From positions 1 through 64,000 of the forward strand of contig JAECUM010004360.1 of the NCBI GenBank assembly GCA_016617855.1: a stretch of 64,000 nucleotides of DNA, in the 5' to 3' direction. The translations under genes and the position numbers were made by a program. Origin of the DNA: Megalonaias nervosa. Taxonomy: Eukaryota; Mollusca; Bivalvia; Unionida; Unionidae. This document shows, piece after piece, positions 1-14,300 of the stretch; the stretch's first letter is position 1; each line of letters begins with the position of its first letter. The notes beneath the pieces are model-generated. The model was not told where the DNA came from, did no database searches, and worked only from the letters and a program-made list of their open reading frames with translations.

Positions 1-98
1 ACCAATGCAGTAGGCCTTTATTGGCCACACTGAAACAACACAGTTGATTGTACATTGTAAACCAATGCAGTAGGCCTTTATTGGCCACACTGAAACAA
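1..98. repeat. 60-bp-spaced direct duplication at the window edge
   Basis: A 38-base sequence starting accaatgcagtaggccttta occurs at 1-38 and again, identical, at 61-98. The 60-bp spacing suggests the last copies of a tandem array that continues to the left of the window. Confidence 0.85.
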
Positions 99-1329
99 GA
101 TCAAGATTAAAAGCAAGCCTCTTCAGATATTAGAGCTTGGTACCACACAAAATTTTGTAACACAGTATTTCTGAATTGTACCATGATACGTACCATCATG
201 GTATATCATAAATATATTTTGAAACCAACAGTTCATTGTTCTAGGGCAGAGGCCTGACACTTTTTTGTTTAAATTCTGCCTGTCAGTAGCTGAAACAAAT
301 ATCTTGCTCTGATTTATAGCAAAATAACACCAAATTAGATCCATAGTACTATTTGGAAAAAATATTACTTATCTTAAGTAAAAAGAAAAGAAATAAATTC
401 AGCTGAAAAGAAGATCATAGCAGCCCCACCCCAGGGCCCCAAAAATTAAATGGCCAGTACCTTGTTGTAGACGATTTTGCTGTGTATATGTTAATCATTG
501 TATAAGTTTCAGTCAAAAACCAGTAACTAAAGTGGGGTGGTTAAGCTTACACAATTGCTGATATTGTTAAAGACATTCTGCTGACATTTGAGAGCCTGCT
601 GATAGGAATGGGAAGTGTTCATACTGAAGCCTACAGTTTTCTAGCCACACTACTGGTATAATAGGCATTTAAACTTTTGAGTGAGATGCCAATGCCCAGG
701 CAAGATATTTATCAGACAGGGCCAGTAAACCTACAACACTTTATTTAACAAACAAGAAAATATTTAGTGAACTTGAGAAATTAGCTAATGTTCAGACAAA
801 AAAGAAGTGCAGTCTTGTGAAAATCTTAGGACAATTCAATCTTTCCAAGGAATACATATACTTAACACATTTACATACACTAGTAAATAACTAAAACTTA
901 GCTTCTTTTTTAATCTGAAACTTTTCTGCAAATTGGATTTAGCCCTAATGTTTCACAGCATTCTTTGTAGCCACTTCTTTGGCATAAGTGACATGTATCA
1001 AACATGTGATTAAAGGATCATATGGGTAATTGTGTTTGTAACATTCACCATTAATTTGTGACAGATACAATCTTTTTGTGAAAAATATATTTTTGTAACT
1101 ATTTTGTCATGAAATATGAAAACACACCGTTGATATCATTGAAGTTGTAACAAGATTCCTCTGGAATTTCCATACATTCCTCTCTGATGGAAACTGCCAA
1201 TGTATCGGTGCAGTGAAAAAGTACCACAGGAAAAAATTCTGTGGTATACCATTAATACCATGCACCTCGATCAGATATTATCTTGCAGAGTAGTATGAAC
1301 CGGTTAATATCTCCAAACTTGTCTCAGTA

Positions 1330-1640
1330 TAAATAACAGCACAATATCATGCAAGATTAAATGGCACTGTTCCATCAAAATTGGGTTCTGACATATGTCT
1401 TAGATCACGACAGGTTACTACCACAGTCGATCTTGCCATTTAGCCAAAATTTGGAAGATTTTTGTTTAAGCTGTATGGGCCTGTTCTGTGGATGAAATAT
1501 CCTCTGACCTGTTTCAAAACAAATAATGGCACACTGTAATGCAAGATTAAATGGCACTATTCCATCAGAACTGGACTCGGCTATACATCTCAGATAACAA
1601 CAGGTCACTACCTAAATCAGTCTTACCATTTAAGACAAAA
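1330..1640. repeat. Diverged ~190-bp tandem duplication
   Basis: The segments near 1340-1450 and 1530-1640 share the core gcaagattaaatggcact followed by a similar ~90-base stretch ending near cttaccatttaa. A weaker third relative is visible near 2290-2400. There is no coding evidence; the family is not recognised. Confidence 0.6.
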
Positions 1641-3791
1641 GACAGATGGTCTTTGTGCACATCCTAGTTTCACCACAAGGCAAATTCATGGATCAACCAC
1701 AGGTAATTCAATGCACCTGGTGCCCATTTTATTGCCCCAGTACACACAGGATATGGAGTTACCACATTCTCATGCCTTTGTCACTCAAAAGGAACACTCA
1801 CTTAGTGATCAGATCCTAATCAGGACATGAGCATGCTGGGCCTATCCTTTAGATAATCTTCTCCAGCTTCATGACAGATTGCACAAGTCATCATTATTGC
1901 CACACTCACCGAGACACAATAAAGTATGATCACAAGCTCCATCATCTCTGCTTTGTCTCACTGACAAGAGGAGACTCTGCCTTCCAAGTGCCAATCAAGT
2001 TAGTCTTTTGCTTGTTGTCACTAGAGTTTCATTCTCCTCTTCCTCTGTCAGCAGCTTGGTCCAGAGTTCCAGCATCTGTTGACATGCTGATCAACAAAGA
2101 CCAACTGGCATTAAACTTTTAACATTGTTGGATTTTGTGGCTGTCCTGGATAGCATTACATACACATAGCAGCCATGGCATTCGCAAAGCCCTCCTCAGT
2201 AAGCACCTCAGATACCTTCTTGCACAGTGTAATAGGGACCAGTTTTGTAGAGTACATATCCTATAACCTGCTACCAACATGAGGAATTTTGCAAAGTTAT
2301 GGAGGATACAATGGCCCAGTTCCATCACTATTGAACTCTGCCATCTGGATCAGACTGCATGAGGTCAATAGCAAAACCAGTCCTGCCTGTTATGTTGAAT
2401 TTTGAGACAGCTTATGTTGATCAACATCCTGACATCCAAACATCAGTGCACTGGCATTCTTTAGCGACTTCTCTGGCAGGCACAATTTTTAAGCAAAGTT
2501 ACTGAAGGATCAGTGCCTAGCTTGTTGACATCAAGATAGAACCTTTAGTTTTGTGGGTACTGGCAAAAACACCCTATAAACATTTGAGTGAGGCTTCTCT
2601 TGAAAATCTTATGCTTAAATCCATTTTCCTTTTCGCCATTGCTTCATCTCAGAGAGGAAGCAAACGAAATGCTTTATCATTTTAGAAGGGATGTTTAGCA
2701 TAAATTTTCAGTGGGAATGAGTTTCATTGTTATGTCAGCCAGGTTTCCTTGCAGAACAACCAACTTCCATCAGTATCTCTATCTCTGATAGAAATCCATG
2801 GTATCAGTCATATCTCTCTTGTGGATGATTGAGATATACTTCTTTGCAATTAGGGTACATTTAATTCTGTTTAGTAACTCCTACAGGTAGAAAGATGGGT
2901 GGGAAATTGGTTGTTCTCCCCTTAAGGGAATCAGCTGATATTTCAGCATCCACTGTCACTCAAAGGGTTTCACTTACCATCAAGAGAACTTATGCATCTC
3001 TCACTGAAAGAGACTTTTTGTTCTTGACGATAAAAGCATGCGAGTCAGGACTATCACTTCTTCCTGGGCATGTTTCAGTCACTCATCTTTAGACAATGTT
3101 ATGAAGGCTGCATTTTGGCACTGGCACACAACCTTCTCCTCATGTTACCTTGACTTACTAGCAAACCAGAGCCAAGATATGTTTTCTTTGGTTCCTATAG
3201 TCACTGCACAAATCACTGACCCAGACTACTGCTGCATAACACCAGTTGAGTGAATGGGCTAAAGCAGTCTCTCCACAGTTGACTCCTTCCAGTCCATCCC
3301 TCTTACTGACAATTTCAGCTTAATAATAGTGACTGGTAAGGCATTAATGACAATATAATGTAGTTGTTTTGGGGAAGCAAAACTAATTTTAACCTTTTAA
3401 CAATTAACTATCACCAATGGATGTCATTCCCCCCCCCCCAACTCCACACTGATGTCATTCATTAGCCAACATCCTGAAAAAGAATGTTTATGCACTATAG
3501 TGCATGGAACGATGATGTGGGTTTGACTGTGTCAATCCAGATGTTCTGAGAAATCTCTAGAACAAGTTGGTGCATCTATCACAGATGAGGTATTTCCATT
3601 GCAGAAAGGTAAAACTTTATAGTAGTGACAGGTAAGAGTTATGTATATCCATATTATTTGTATTATTTTAATAATAATAGTTTTTGTAAGGGTCATTTAG
3701 TTGATGACATTTTTAATATCAGTATCCTGTGATTGTAGTTTGCACTTTAAAGATGAGTCATTTGTCAAGTGCTTAGATTCATTCATAAAGT

Positions 3792-4140
3792 TCCAACATA
3801 CTAATACTGCTCCAGTGGCCTAGTAGTTGGAGCGTCCGCCTTGCATGCGGGAGGTCGTGGGTTCGATCCCCGGCTGAGTCATACCAAAGTCTTATAAAAA
3901 TGGTACTAACAGCTGCCTCACTTGGTGCTCAGCATTAAGAGGTTAGTGTTAGGACTGGCCGGCCTGGTGTCAGGATAATGTGGCTGGGTGGGACATCATG
4001 CTTCATGTCTGCGGCATGATGCCTCAGTGCTAGACGTCACTGTAAACTTCCACACTGCAGACATCATAGCGATATGACTGAGAAATTGTTAAAGCTACGT
4101 TAAAAATCCAAATCACATGCACAAATCCAACATACTAATA
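3792..4140 (+). mobile_element. tRNA-derived SINE, family A, copy 1, with perfect target-site duplication
   Basis: The element occupies 3807-4125. Its first ~75 bases are tRNA-like, with a box A-like segment (ggcctagtagttggagcg) and a box B (gggttcgatcc), the internal RNA polymerase III promoter. A ~240-bp non-tRNA body follows and ends in ttaaaaatccaaatcac plus a CA-rich tail. It is flanked by a perfect 15-bp duplication, tccaacatactaata, at 3792-3806 and 4126-4140, showing insertion by target-primed reverse transcription. Related copies lie at 15723 and 46641. Confidence 0.93.
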
Positions 4141-5115
4141 GTACAAGTAAAAATCACATGATCCAATTTCAGGACATGATTCCTAGTGAAAGGCCAAGCA
4201 AACCTAATTCCTTATTAGTCAGTGTTAAAACAGCTGATTTGTTTACTGATAGAATGATTTTGAAATGCCAAGATGACTCATTCAATCCTTATATATCATT
4301 TTCCATATTGCATTTTAGTAATGTTTATAATAGAATTATTATGTAGAATTAGGCATTCTTAGTACTAAACACCAGTCTTGGAAGTTATTCAGTTATATTG
4401 ACAGGAATTCATTTATTTAATATAATCATTTGTTGGAATTACAGTGCTTGAATTAATTAAGGTTAATTGGAATAATATCTGTCAAGGAAATGCTGTGAAT
4501 TTATTTAAAGTCAGTGATTTTTCTGTACTGTTGATACATCAGCACATTACTGACCATCATATATAATATCATATATAATACAATTGGAACTCGTGCAGAC
4601 TGTAAGTTATTTTTAAATCTTTCACTTTGTATTTTAGAGAAATAAGTTAATATTAGGGAAATAAATTAATATTAGCAATGATACAAAACTGGTTGGTTTT
4701 CACTCTTTCTTATTACTATAGACTATACAGTTGTAACATAAGTGTTATATAGTCAAAATTTTACCCCCCACCACAAATAACTACATTTTCATTACACATT
4801 CAGTGAACAACATTAGAAGAAAGCATTTTATTTGACCCATAGTTCTTGGTTAACTACCCATGCCTTTGGCTGTTAGGCAGATGTCAGCCAGATAAATGGT
4901 CTCAGGTGTGTTTGGATCTTTTGTCAGATGCAAATCATTTGAGTAAACTTCTACCTTAACGGATGTAGAATTAGACTGCACTCTTAAGCTAAGGTTGAGT
5001 GTGGATAGATGAAGTGGGAATACAGTGAAAATTACCACAAATAACTGTTGATAATGGGGTAACATGATGCTTATCCAAAGATAAACACTTAAAGATTGTC
5101 TCCCTTATCTTGCAG

Positions 5116-5336
5116 AGTGGTGTTGCAGGCTCACAACGTGCCCATGGACTACATTACAGTTGCCCTGTTGATGTGGAATTTTGGTGTGGTTGGGATGATC
5201 TGTGTGCACTGGAAAGGGCCACTAATCCTCCAGCAAGCCTACCTCATCATTATCTGTGCCCTTATGTCCCTTATCTTCATCAAGTACCTACCTGACTGGA
5301 CCCTTTGGGTTGTCCTCGGAGTCATGGTTATCTGGG
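5116..5336 (+). CDS. PSEN: Presenilin exon equivalent to vertebrate exon 7 (TM5-TM6)
   Basis: Acceptor ttatcttgcag, donor gtcagt. The exon starts at the third base of a codon matching human Gly183 and ends with the first base (G) of the TM6 catalytic Asp codon. It encodes [20 protein letters not shown] and [14 protein letters not shown]. At the position of human Glu184 this gene has Val. The length, 221 bp, is the one I recall for human exon 7. Confidence 0.95.
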
Positions 5337-8300
5337 GTCAGTTAAAATAAGATCTCAGTTATTGATTATGTATCTGTCTTTACAGATAGAAAATAAACAT
5401 TGGTTGAACTTTTCCTTAGTCAAAATGATCATATCCATTAGTAATAGAAGGCATTTTTGGTATCAGAGTATAGAAGTTTGTACCCTAACTTGCAAGGATT
5501 TCCTGTCTTGCCTACATATCATGGTGCTATTCACAGTGAGACCTCACATTTTGCAGGACACCTAAATATTTTTAAGGTTATAAAAGTACACAGTAATACA
5601 TTGGGCAGCTAAGGCATTGTTTTTTTTTATAAGCCTTGTGTTCTATGCAGTCTTCACTGTACTTGGTTTTTCATACAGAGTTATCTTAATAATTTACTTT
5701 AAATTTGATCAGTCTAGACCAGGAGGCAGTCAAGTTCATAAAATTTATTTTGCTTCAAAAATAATTTTATTTATTTTCATGGAGTTTAGTTTTCACATTT
5801 TTGTGATAAATAATGATCTGAATCATTGAAGCCAAGAAAATTGGAACCCTATGAAATTAGTGTATTCACAATATTATGTGAAGTTAGATTTGACTATGTA
5901 ATAAATGCATCTTGCATTATGAAAATTGACATAGACATATATTTCAGACCTTGTGGCTGTACTTTGTCCAAAAGGGCCTCTTCGCATCCTAGTGGAAACA
6001 GCACAAGAAAGAAGAGAACCTATTTTCCCTGCCCTCATCTACTCCTGTAAGTGTATTATCATAACTGGGGAAGCATGTAACTGAAATAGGTATTGGGATC
6101 TTTCAACAGCAAATATACAGTAACACTTACCTAAACCTGCCCTATGCAAGCCCCTCTCTAATCCAGATTCCACTAACTTAAACCTGCCCTAACCCTCTCT
6201 AACCCAGCTTCCACTGCAGACAAACCACATATTTTGGTCTAAGTAATGCTGTTCTAATACTAATCTCTCATTTTTTATACTTATTATCATTCTTGAATAA
6301 CATATCATAGACTCTCCAAATATGGTGTAACATATCATAGACTATCCAAGTATGGTATAGCAAGCCTACTTGGAAAGCAAATTACTGCAAGAATCTCATG
6401 TATCTGTCATGTTGGACAAAGTACGGGTAATAATTTTATCATTAGCCATATCTCATGAAAAACAACTCTACTTAAGTAGTAGATTGTAACTAGAGTCATC
6501 TTTTTGTCTTTGACAGTAGTTTTAATTCTCCATTTCAAGGTATAGGATCAGTTCATAGCCTTGACTCTGTCGAGGCTATAACATCATAGCTACAAACACA
6601 TATGGGGCCAAATAAAATGTAGGTTTAGAGGGTTTTCAGTTGATTGAGGTTCTCAGATTTAACCAAAACTGCAATGTATATTAAAAGTAATTATGGTGGC
6701 CAGGTGGTATAAGGCACTTAACTCTGCATCTCATCTGTGTTTGTGTGGGTTCGAGTCTCAGCTGAGCTAACAGGACTGTGTGAGAAAACTTGTATGATTT
6801 TAACAAGAAATTAAGCTGACTCTGCAGATGAATGTTGTTGTGATGTTAACACCTCTCATGTATGTAATTGGCAGAAGCAATGAATCTGCTAATAAGTGTT
6901 ATTGTGCCAAATGACTATTAAATTCTAAGGAAGCACCTAAATAAATCTTTACAGAATTGCTTGTGGGCATTGCCAAGACAGTTGATTGACTATATCATGT
7001 TTGAATAGAAGAATGTCACATTTATAATGATGTCATTGAAACAGAATTAAAATATAAAAAAACATTAAAGTATGAATTTCACTTGACAAGACTTGTTTGT
7101 TTGGTATATATATCTTATTGTTGCCACCAGTAGGTATTTCCCACATTTTTATTGATCAATATTGCATATCATATATTGCTCTTTATTGATGGAATATTTT
7201 GCTAAAGAAAATCTTACCATTATAATTTCTGCTTAAAATTTTTGAATTTCATGATTTTAACTCCTGTATTAATGGATAAAAACTAGTGTCATATTGGATG
7301 TTCATTAACAATTTTAAGCACAGTTATTAAATTGTGAAGAAGATTAGGAGCATAATTTGCCTTTTCTACAAGAAAAGAACAAATGGATCACATCTGCCAC
7401 TACATTACAAGCAGGTGTGTGAGTTATCCTGGCACACTAAAACAAGGGTTGGCTGTTGGAGGAATTTTAATGGCACTTTAACATTATTTGCTTTATCATT
7501 CTGGGAAAATGGGACAGATGGTGCCTTTCCCAAAGATACATTGAGACAGTTGATCCAGGCTGACCTGGTCAGGTATTGAACCTATGGCCTTTGGATTATG
7601 ACTCCAATATTTGATCAATTGAGCTACTACCTGTCTCTCTAAAATAAGGAAGCAATCTGTCTCTTCTAGGCTGTAGTTTCTTGTTTGCAAATTGGAATAC
7701 AGTAGAGAGCACCTGCTATATATAATTTTGTAATTGTTTGTACAGCTACAGTAATATACCAGTCCATTCTGGGAGTTGAAGGTGATGGTGATGAAAAAGA
7801 AGGAAAATTGAAGAAAAAGAAGAAAAAGACAGAAACAAAAGAAAATGGACAAAGTAAGAAGAGTTATTGTTTATTAGACAATTATTATATTTACCTTCAT
7901 GTATTTCCTTATTTGCAATAGCTACCCTATTAATATCTTGCCTGTGAATGGTGATGAGCTATGATCCTCACTTTTCTAGTGATGATGGCATAATTGTCAG
8001 TCATGTTAAGATTCTTTTGTAAAATCTTAGAGTTATATGTCTTCTACATTAGTTCCTATATTCAACTACAACTTGTTTTAATATTACTATATTCATAAAC
8101 TTTATATTGTGAATTGCTACAGTTTGCTGTGTTGCCAGCAGAAGCAGAAAACAGTGTTATCATAATGCTGTTCACTGGCCTGAAAATGCACTTCCTGAAC
8201 CCTTTATTTCCTGTTAAACAGTTGAGTAGAAAGTCACACACCTGCCTGAAATTCTAGTCATATTTGCAAGAGCATTCACAATGGACACAACAGTTTATGT

Positions 8301-11300
8301 TTATTTACATTATAATTAGTATTAAAAGTGATAGTTGCTAAAAAGTTTTGATTATGGTAGCAGAAAAATCCTTTGCTCATTAGCCCAGGACAACCACTTT
8401 TGGTTTTGGGCAACCAAGTGTATAAAGGTCACAGCCTGGTCAGGCAATTGTAATTTTACATGTATGGTTAATGGTAAAAGTGATTATTTTACTGTAAGGT
8501 CAGTACAGTGAGCTGCCTACGGGTCTTTTTTGTTGTTATTCCTGACAGATGTTAATGTTTGTAAAATATCTTGTTACTTACTTGGCAGAGTCAATCCTGC
8601 ATAATAAGTACACTTGTTACCAATAACCATCAGTTTAGGATTGGCCTATATGAGATGTTATACTCACTATAGGAAGCTTCTTTTCTCTTTGACACTGATT
8701 AGGGTATCTTAAAAAACAAGTTACCCAAAACAGAGACACCAATAGCATATCTTTACTTAAAATGACTATGCTTTTGTTAACCTCTTGCTTAGACTGACAC
8801 AAACTTTAATTGTATATTTTTTCTGATCCATCGATATAATACAAAGAATTTCAAATTAGTTCTTTAACTGAGATTGTTATATTCAAATGGTAATATCATA
8901 CATGTAAATGTCCAGAATGTCAAACTTTCCAGACACCATATTTTCAAAATTTGTAATGAAAATATGAAATATAAAACATTGAAGATGCAATGTGAACTAA
9001 GGATTGTTTTACCCATACTCAGAAACAGATGATTGAATAAGTGACTGTCAGACTGTGAAACTGCATTGATTAATCAGTCACATAAATCAACTGAAGGTAT
9101 TGTCAGTAAAAACAGATGATATTCTCTAGGATTCATGATCATGCAGTTTCTTAAACAAAGTGGTCAGCATTTCTGACCTAAATTTCACAAGTTCTTTTCA
9201 TTTCAGTTTAATTATATGGTATTTTTGCCATTAATTTTCTCATTTTGGATGTAGTTTGTTCAATCATCAGAGCTATAGCAGCGTTGTAAATGATTTTATT
9301 CTGTGATAAAATTTCTGAACAAGACTTATTAATTTGTCTCACATGCATTCTGGGGGAATTCTGGCCATGGTTGGAGTTTTGTGTTGTTTGTGGCATATTT
9401 GTCATTCCAACTTTCAGATGTGAGATAATTTGAATGGATGTGTATCATTTTGGCAACACATTATATTGTCATATCAGGCAATGAAATTCATGTTATAACT
9501 GTCCCTTATCAACAGTGCATAAATTATTAAAATTTAGGTCACAGTCACTGACAGATCAGATTCTTGTAATGATTGAGGCTTTTATGGCTTTAGTTGATGT
9601 TATTAAACTTGATGCCCATTTAAACAGATTAAGAAAGATGATAAATGTCACAGTTCATGAACTTTTCCAGAGTTTACAGATTAAAGTAATTATATCATTT
9701 AGGGCCAGTCACTGGGAATATTTTGGTACAGGCCTGAGAACTTTCATCAACAGTGACAGTATATGTACACAAACAGACTGCCATTGTTTTACAGGAAAAA
9801 AAAGAAACTCCAAACAGAATTATTTATCTGTAAAAGAAAACACCAAAACATAATCATGTAAGTGTTCTTTATTGGAGGCAAGAGTATAATGCAACCTAGT
9901 TTACAACTTAGCCCACTTCTGACCAACATTGAACCTGCTGAAAACATCAGTACACAAGCCTACAAAAAATATTGCTATTCATTTCTGGGACAAGGTATTT
10001 GGGAAATATGATAATTTTCATTGGCACTTATATTAATATCAGGATGCAAAGAAAAGTAAAAGTTATTATTTTTTAATGTCAGGATATTGACATTAATGAT
10101 GGCAGTTCTTTCATAACTCTATACAAATGTGTTATGATTAATCCACATTTTTTAACTAATTCTGACCTTTTCTTGAACTTTGTTTCCTAAATGATGGGAG
10201 GTAATGTTATGTGCAATAATTTAACCCCAAAAGACTTATCTGTGGTCAGTTACAAGATAAGTTCATATGCAGTATGAGGGGATAATATAAAACCTAGTCA
10301 AATAAAGAATAAACTTTATGGTGTGAAACACTAAGGAAATTGTTACATGTGCCTAAAATTTTTATTAGTAACAAGCTTAAATATAGTACTTTTGAAACTA
10401 AAAGTGACTCTGAAGTTATCAAGAATGATAAATTTGTCCAAATGCAGAGCAAAATTTGACTCTAACACTTGAGAATGTACAGTATTTTCATCATAGGCAT
10501 GTGCATGAAAAGGATTACTAAAGTCATCAATCTCCATACAGTGAAGCAAATCTATCCACATCCATGCAGTGCCCATGCAATTTGCAGATGCTGTGGTCCA
10601 TACAGATCTGTTGGGGACATGGTAGACCACTCATGATTGAAGATCAGCATGCATATTAACACATCATCTGTTGCAAAATCAGATGGTCGGTTGTTTTCCT
10701 TAATATGTTCTCACAATTCAGTTATAATTATTGATATAAATTGCTGGATACATTATTGTACTGAAAAACTAGTTCTAAATACTTTCTCATGTTTGATTGG
10801 TAGTTTTCTTAACGTCTAAATTATACATTTTAAAGTTGTTGTTCAATGAGTGTAATATAAAAGTTATACATGTTAACCTTTTATGTTTCCATTATGGTGA
10901 AATTCAGATTTGTTATTAAATATTTAATAAAATCAGTATATTAGCTGGGGATGAGATTTAATTACAAGAACTATTTGTATGATTCAGTAGTTTAAGCAAA
11001 CGAAATAAAATTCATCTGATTGGATATGTACAAAAGAAGCATGCATTCTAAACACCACAGAACAGAATCCTAGCAACCTACCCTTTCAAATACCAGATAC
11101 AGACATAATATAGAGTAGGTAATGAGTAAAAGATAGAATGTGTGAGAGAGATGTACAGGTAATTTCAGTTTGACCTCACTATAAGCTTTCTATAGGAGAT
11201 GGGTTTAAAATAGCGTGTATTTAATTTATTGTGTGTTCATGAGAGAGACAGACAGAGGAAGAGGGAGATAGTGTGGTTGAAGAATCAGAATATTATTCCA

Positions 11301-14300
11301 AATTTTCACAAGGTTGTCTCAAATACTTGACATAAGATCTGCAGGAAATCCACATTTAAAGGAAACCATTAAGGCAAGCATTGAAAAAAGCACAGAGATT
11401 GAAAAAAATCACTATTTTCATGGCATTCAGATGTAATTAATACATCCAGATTCATATTTCTGAAATATCAGGGATGTTTTGAACAAAAATCAAGCATTAG
11501 AGGTGGGAAGTAGAAAAGGTGTCTAGTGTAACGGTAAATTTCAGTATAGAAAATATCCCCATTTTGACATTGTTGGCCCATCTACTGAGAGCTGTACCAA
11601 AAAATCCATATAATATGGAAAATTCTGTATATGTGGTCAGCATATTTTAAGGTTGATGTTTTGATACTTTCAGAAATTTCTTTTATTTGTACATGTGTAT
11701 TCCATTAGCATGTACTAGAGAGAATGAAAGAGAGCTTTTATAAATAAGAGATATCAATGCAGTCATGTATGTCAGTTAAATGGTTTGACCTGTTGCTGCT
11801 GGAGTCAAAGAGTAAATTTTTCTGACCATTGTGTCTGTGTGTGCATGGGGTGGGGCAGTGAATTGGTATTAATCAGATCTGCTTCCATTTCAAGTTATGT
11901 TTGTGAGAAATGGTAATTAAGGTGGATGAATTTGTTGTAATCTGTTTGATCAAGAATGGAACATGCAGCATTTGTTTTGGTCTTTGTATGCATGGGCATG
12001 CAAGAGAGAGAGATTATGGGATAATTAAGTTGAAACCTCAGTTGGCAAAACCCATTATAGATATGATATTTAATATTTTTTGTTATGATCTGTACCACAG
12101 ATTAAAATATTACTTTCAAACAGTCACCATCACTTGTTGAAGCACAAGCCTGTTTGTTATGGAATGAAGTTCAAGCAGTCTTTTATATTACTTAAACATG
12201 AATAAATTTATATTGATTATTAAATATTGGAAGTCTGCCTGATCTATTTATATTATTATTGGAAATCTACCTGATCAGTTCATATTTATTATTATTGGAA
12301 ATCTGCCTGATCTGTTTATATTTATTATTATTGGAAATTTGCCTGATCTGTGTATATTTATTATTATTATTGGAAACCTAACTTGGCATAGCTACCATTA
12401 TTGTTTGTTTTGTTGAATTTGATTGTTTTCAACTTCAGTTTTTTTCAGAGATTAATTTAACATTGAAAAGCTCAATTATAACGCCAGAGACCATATTTCA
12501 CTGTCATTTATAAGAATTAGGGTATTAGTTATAGATGATATTGCTCATGGCAGGCCTCCAAAATATTTCAGTTTTTAAATTATTCCTTAATGCAGATTTT
12601 TTTCAGTTGTTATTAGGTTATATTTTGCAGCATCTATTAAATTTTCAGTACAAGTCAGGTTTATGCCATGGTATTTTTCATCCCAATATTGAAGTTGGAA
12701 CCCAAAATCAAACACCACATTGATCAGAAGTCATATTTTGAGTTTGAGAGAGATACAAAGAACTGCTTTTTTGTTGAGACAGACAGAGATAACTGCTTTC
12801 TTGTTGAGACAGACAGAGATAACTGCTTTCTTGTTGAGACAGAGATAACTGCTTTCTTGTTGAGACAGACAGAGATAACTGCTTTCTTGTTGAGACAGAC
12901 AGAGATAACTACTTTCTTGTTTTACTCAATATGTAATTTGCACACCAAAATTTAATGGTGCAACTGAAACATTTCTTTGATCTGCCAGTCATGGTTGCTC
13001 ATCAAGTACAAATGTTCATTCAGAGCACTGACTATAACATCTTTTGATGAAAAACTTATGATGATGGTATTTGATAACAATGTTTGGATTGATCTATCAG
13101 TGTCCAAAGATTTGCTTTTTTATGTGTACTGCATTGTTAGTCTTAAAGGCTCTTGTAACACATTATTGGCCTTATCATGCCAAGAAAATGGGAGCTAAGT
13201 GCCTTGTTCAAGGACACACTGAGGTAGCCAGCCTTGTCTGGCCTAGGTGGGCATCGAACATGTAACACTTTATTAGTCCAGCACTCTACTGAGTTACAGT
13301 GGCTTCGCTACATGTACTCAATCCACATGCATAGAGTCAGGGAATGCAACTGTGACAAGTGTGAGGCAGAAATCTTTTGATGTGAGCTTGATGAAAAACT
13401 TTATGATGATGTGCCACCCAAAAGAAACATACACTTTTTAAAGAAATAGGTTTAGTGACAAAATTTGTTTACTTCTTTATGTAATATTTTACCTTTTATT
13501 TTATATACCTTCTACAGAATTTTAACCACTATACCTGTTATATTTTATCATGTTATTCTCCATGTTACATTTATGTAGAAGGGTTTATTTTCCTAAAGTT
13601 TTTCATTTTTCTCATTTTGTTAGGACTTTTTTTTTAATTAGCACAACATGCTCCTTGTTGTGCAGAGATGCCGTTAAACTTTAATATATACATATGTATG
13701 TATGTACATACCTACCTGCCTACATACATAATATACATACATACATACATACATACATACATACAGCAAACTAATTATGAGCTGTTTCAGACATTAAATT
13801 TATGAACATGTAACTTGTGCAATTCAGTAAACAGAGACATAAATACTGTAATATTGCAAGTTTATGTCACCTAGATGATATGTATTTGTGTCAGTCTATC
13901 TAATCTGTGTGTCTAAAGAGATTGCTTTCTATATTATGTATGCATGCATGTTTTCTTTTCTTTTTCTGTGCATTGTATTTATTGATCCTAGGTTATCTGA
14001 TAACCAGAAATGTTTAATTGTAAGGTGACCTTGGAATGGTATTCTCCAACTCAGTGGTCAACTTATTACAGGAATAGTAAAAAAAAAAATTAATCTCTTG
14101 TTACTAAATGTGAACAGTAGGATCATTAGTCAGCTGAGACACAGTTCTGAATCTACTCAGTAAATATTTAAGTGAGATATTAATTAAGTTGTTTCTAGTT
14201 TTTATATGTTTGCCATAAGCAGAGCATATCGGGCTGTGTTTGTGGATCTGTTACCAGTTTTGTTCTACAGTAACTTGAGTTCTCATTCAAGAACATGTAA

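Larger units (their letters stand above)
99..5115. other. Upstream presenilin intron (no coding exon recognised)
   Basis: Presenilin TM1-TM4 exons should lie to the left of 5116. I looked for their hallmark peptides in this stretch and did not find them, so it reads as intron. It holds diverged ~190-bp repeats (1330-1640), one SINE (3792-4140), a C homopolymer near 3430, and otherwise AT-rich sequence without recognisable content. Confidence 0.6.

Noticed and set aside
1405..2328. Possible - strand gene from two Cys-rich open frames
   Set aside because: Both frames lie in diverged ~190-bp repeats, have no acceptor or donor logic, and are not similar to each other as proteins.
3815..3890. Functional tRNA gene
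   Set aside because: Boxes A and B are present, but acceptor and D stems do not pair, and a ~240-bp body with a shared 3' end and target duplications shows it is a SINE. The same holds for the heads at 15725, 33298, 46645 and 57965.
6170..6200. Telomere-like TTAGGG
   Set aside because: Only one occurrence, inside a small unrelated duplication.
7496..7852. 118-codon - strand open frame
   Set aside because: It is the shadow of the presenilin exon at 7746-7853 and of the SINE at 7485-7640.
9515..9853. 112-codon + strand open frame in a presenilin intron
   Set aside because: Composition matches the surrounding AT-rich intron; no domain, splice partner or recognisable motif.
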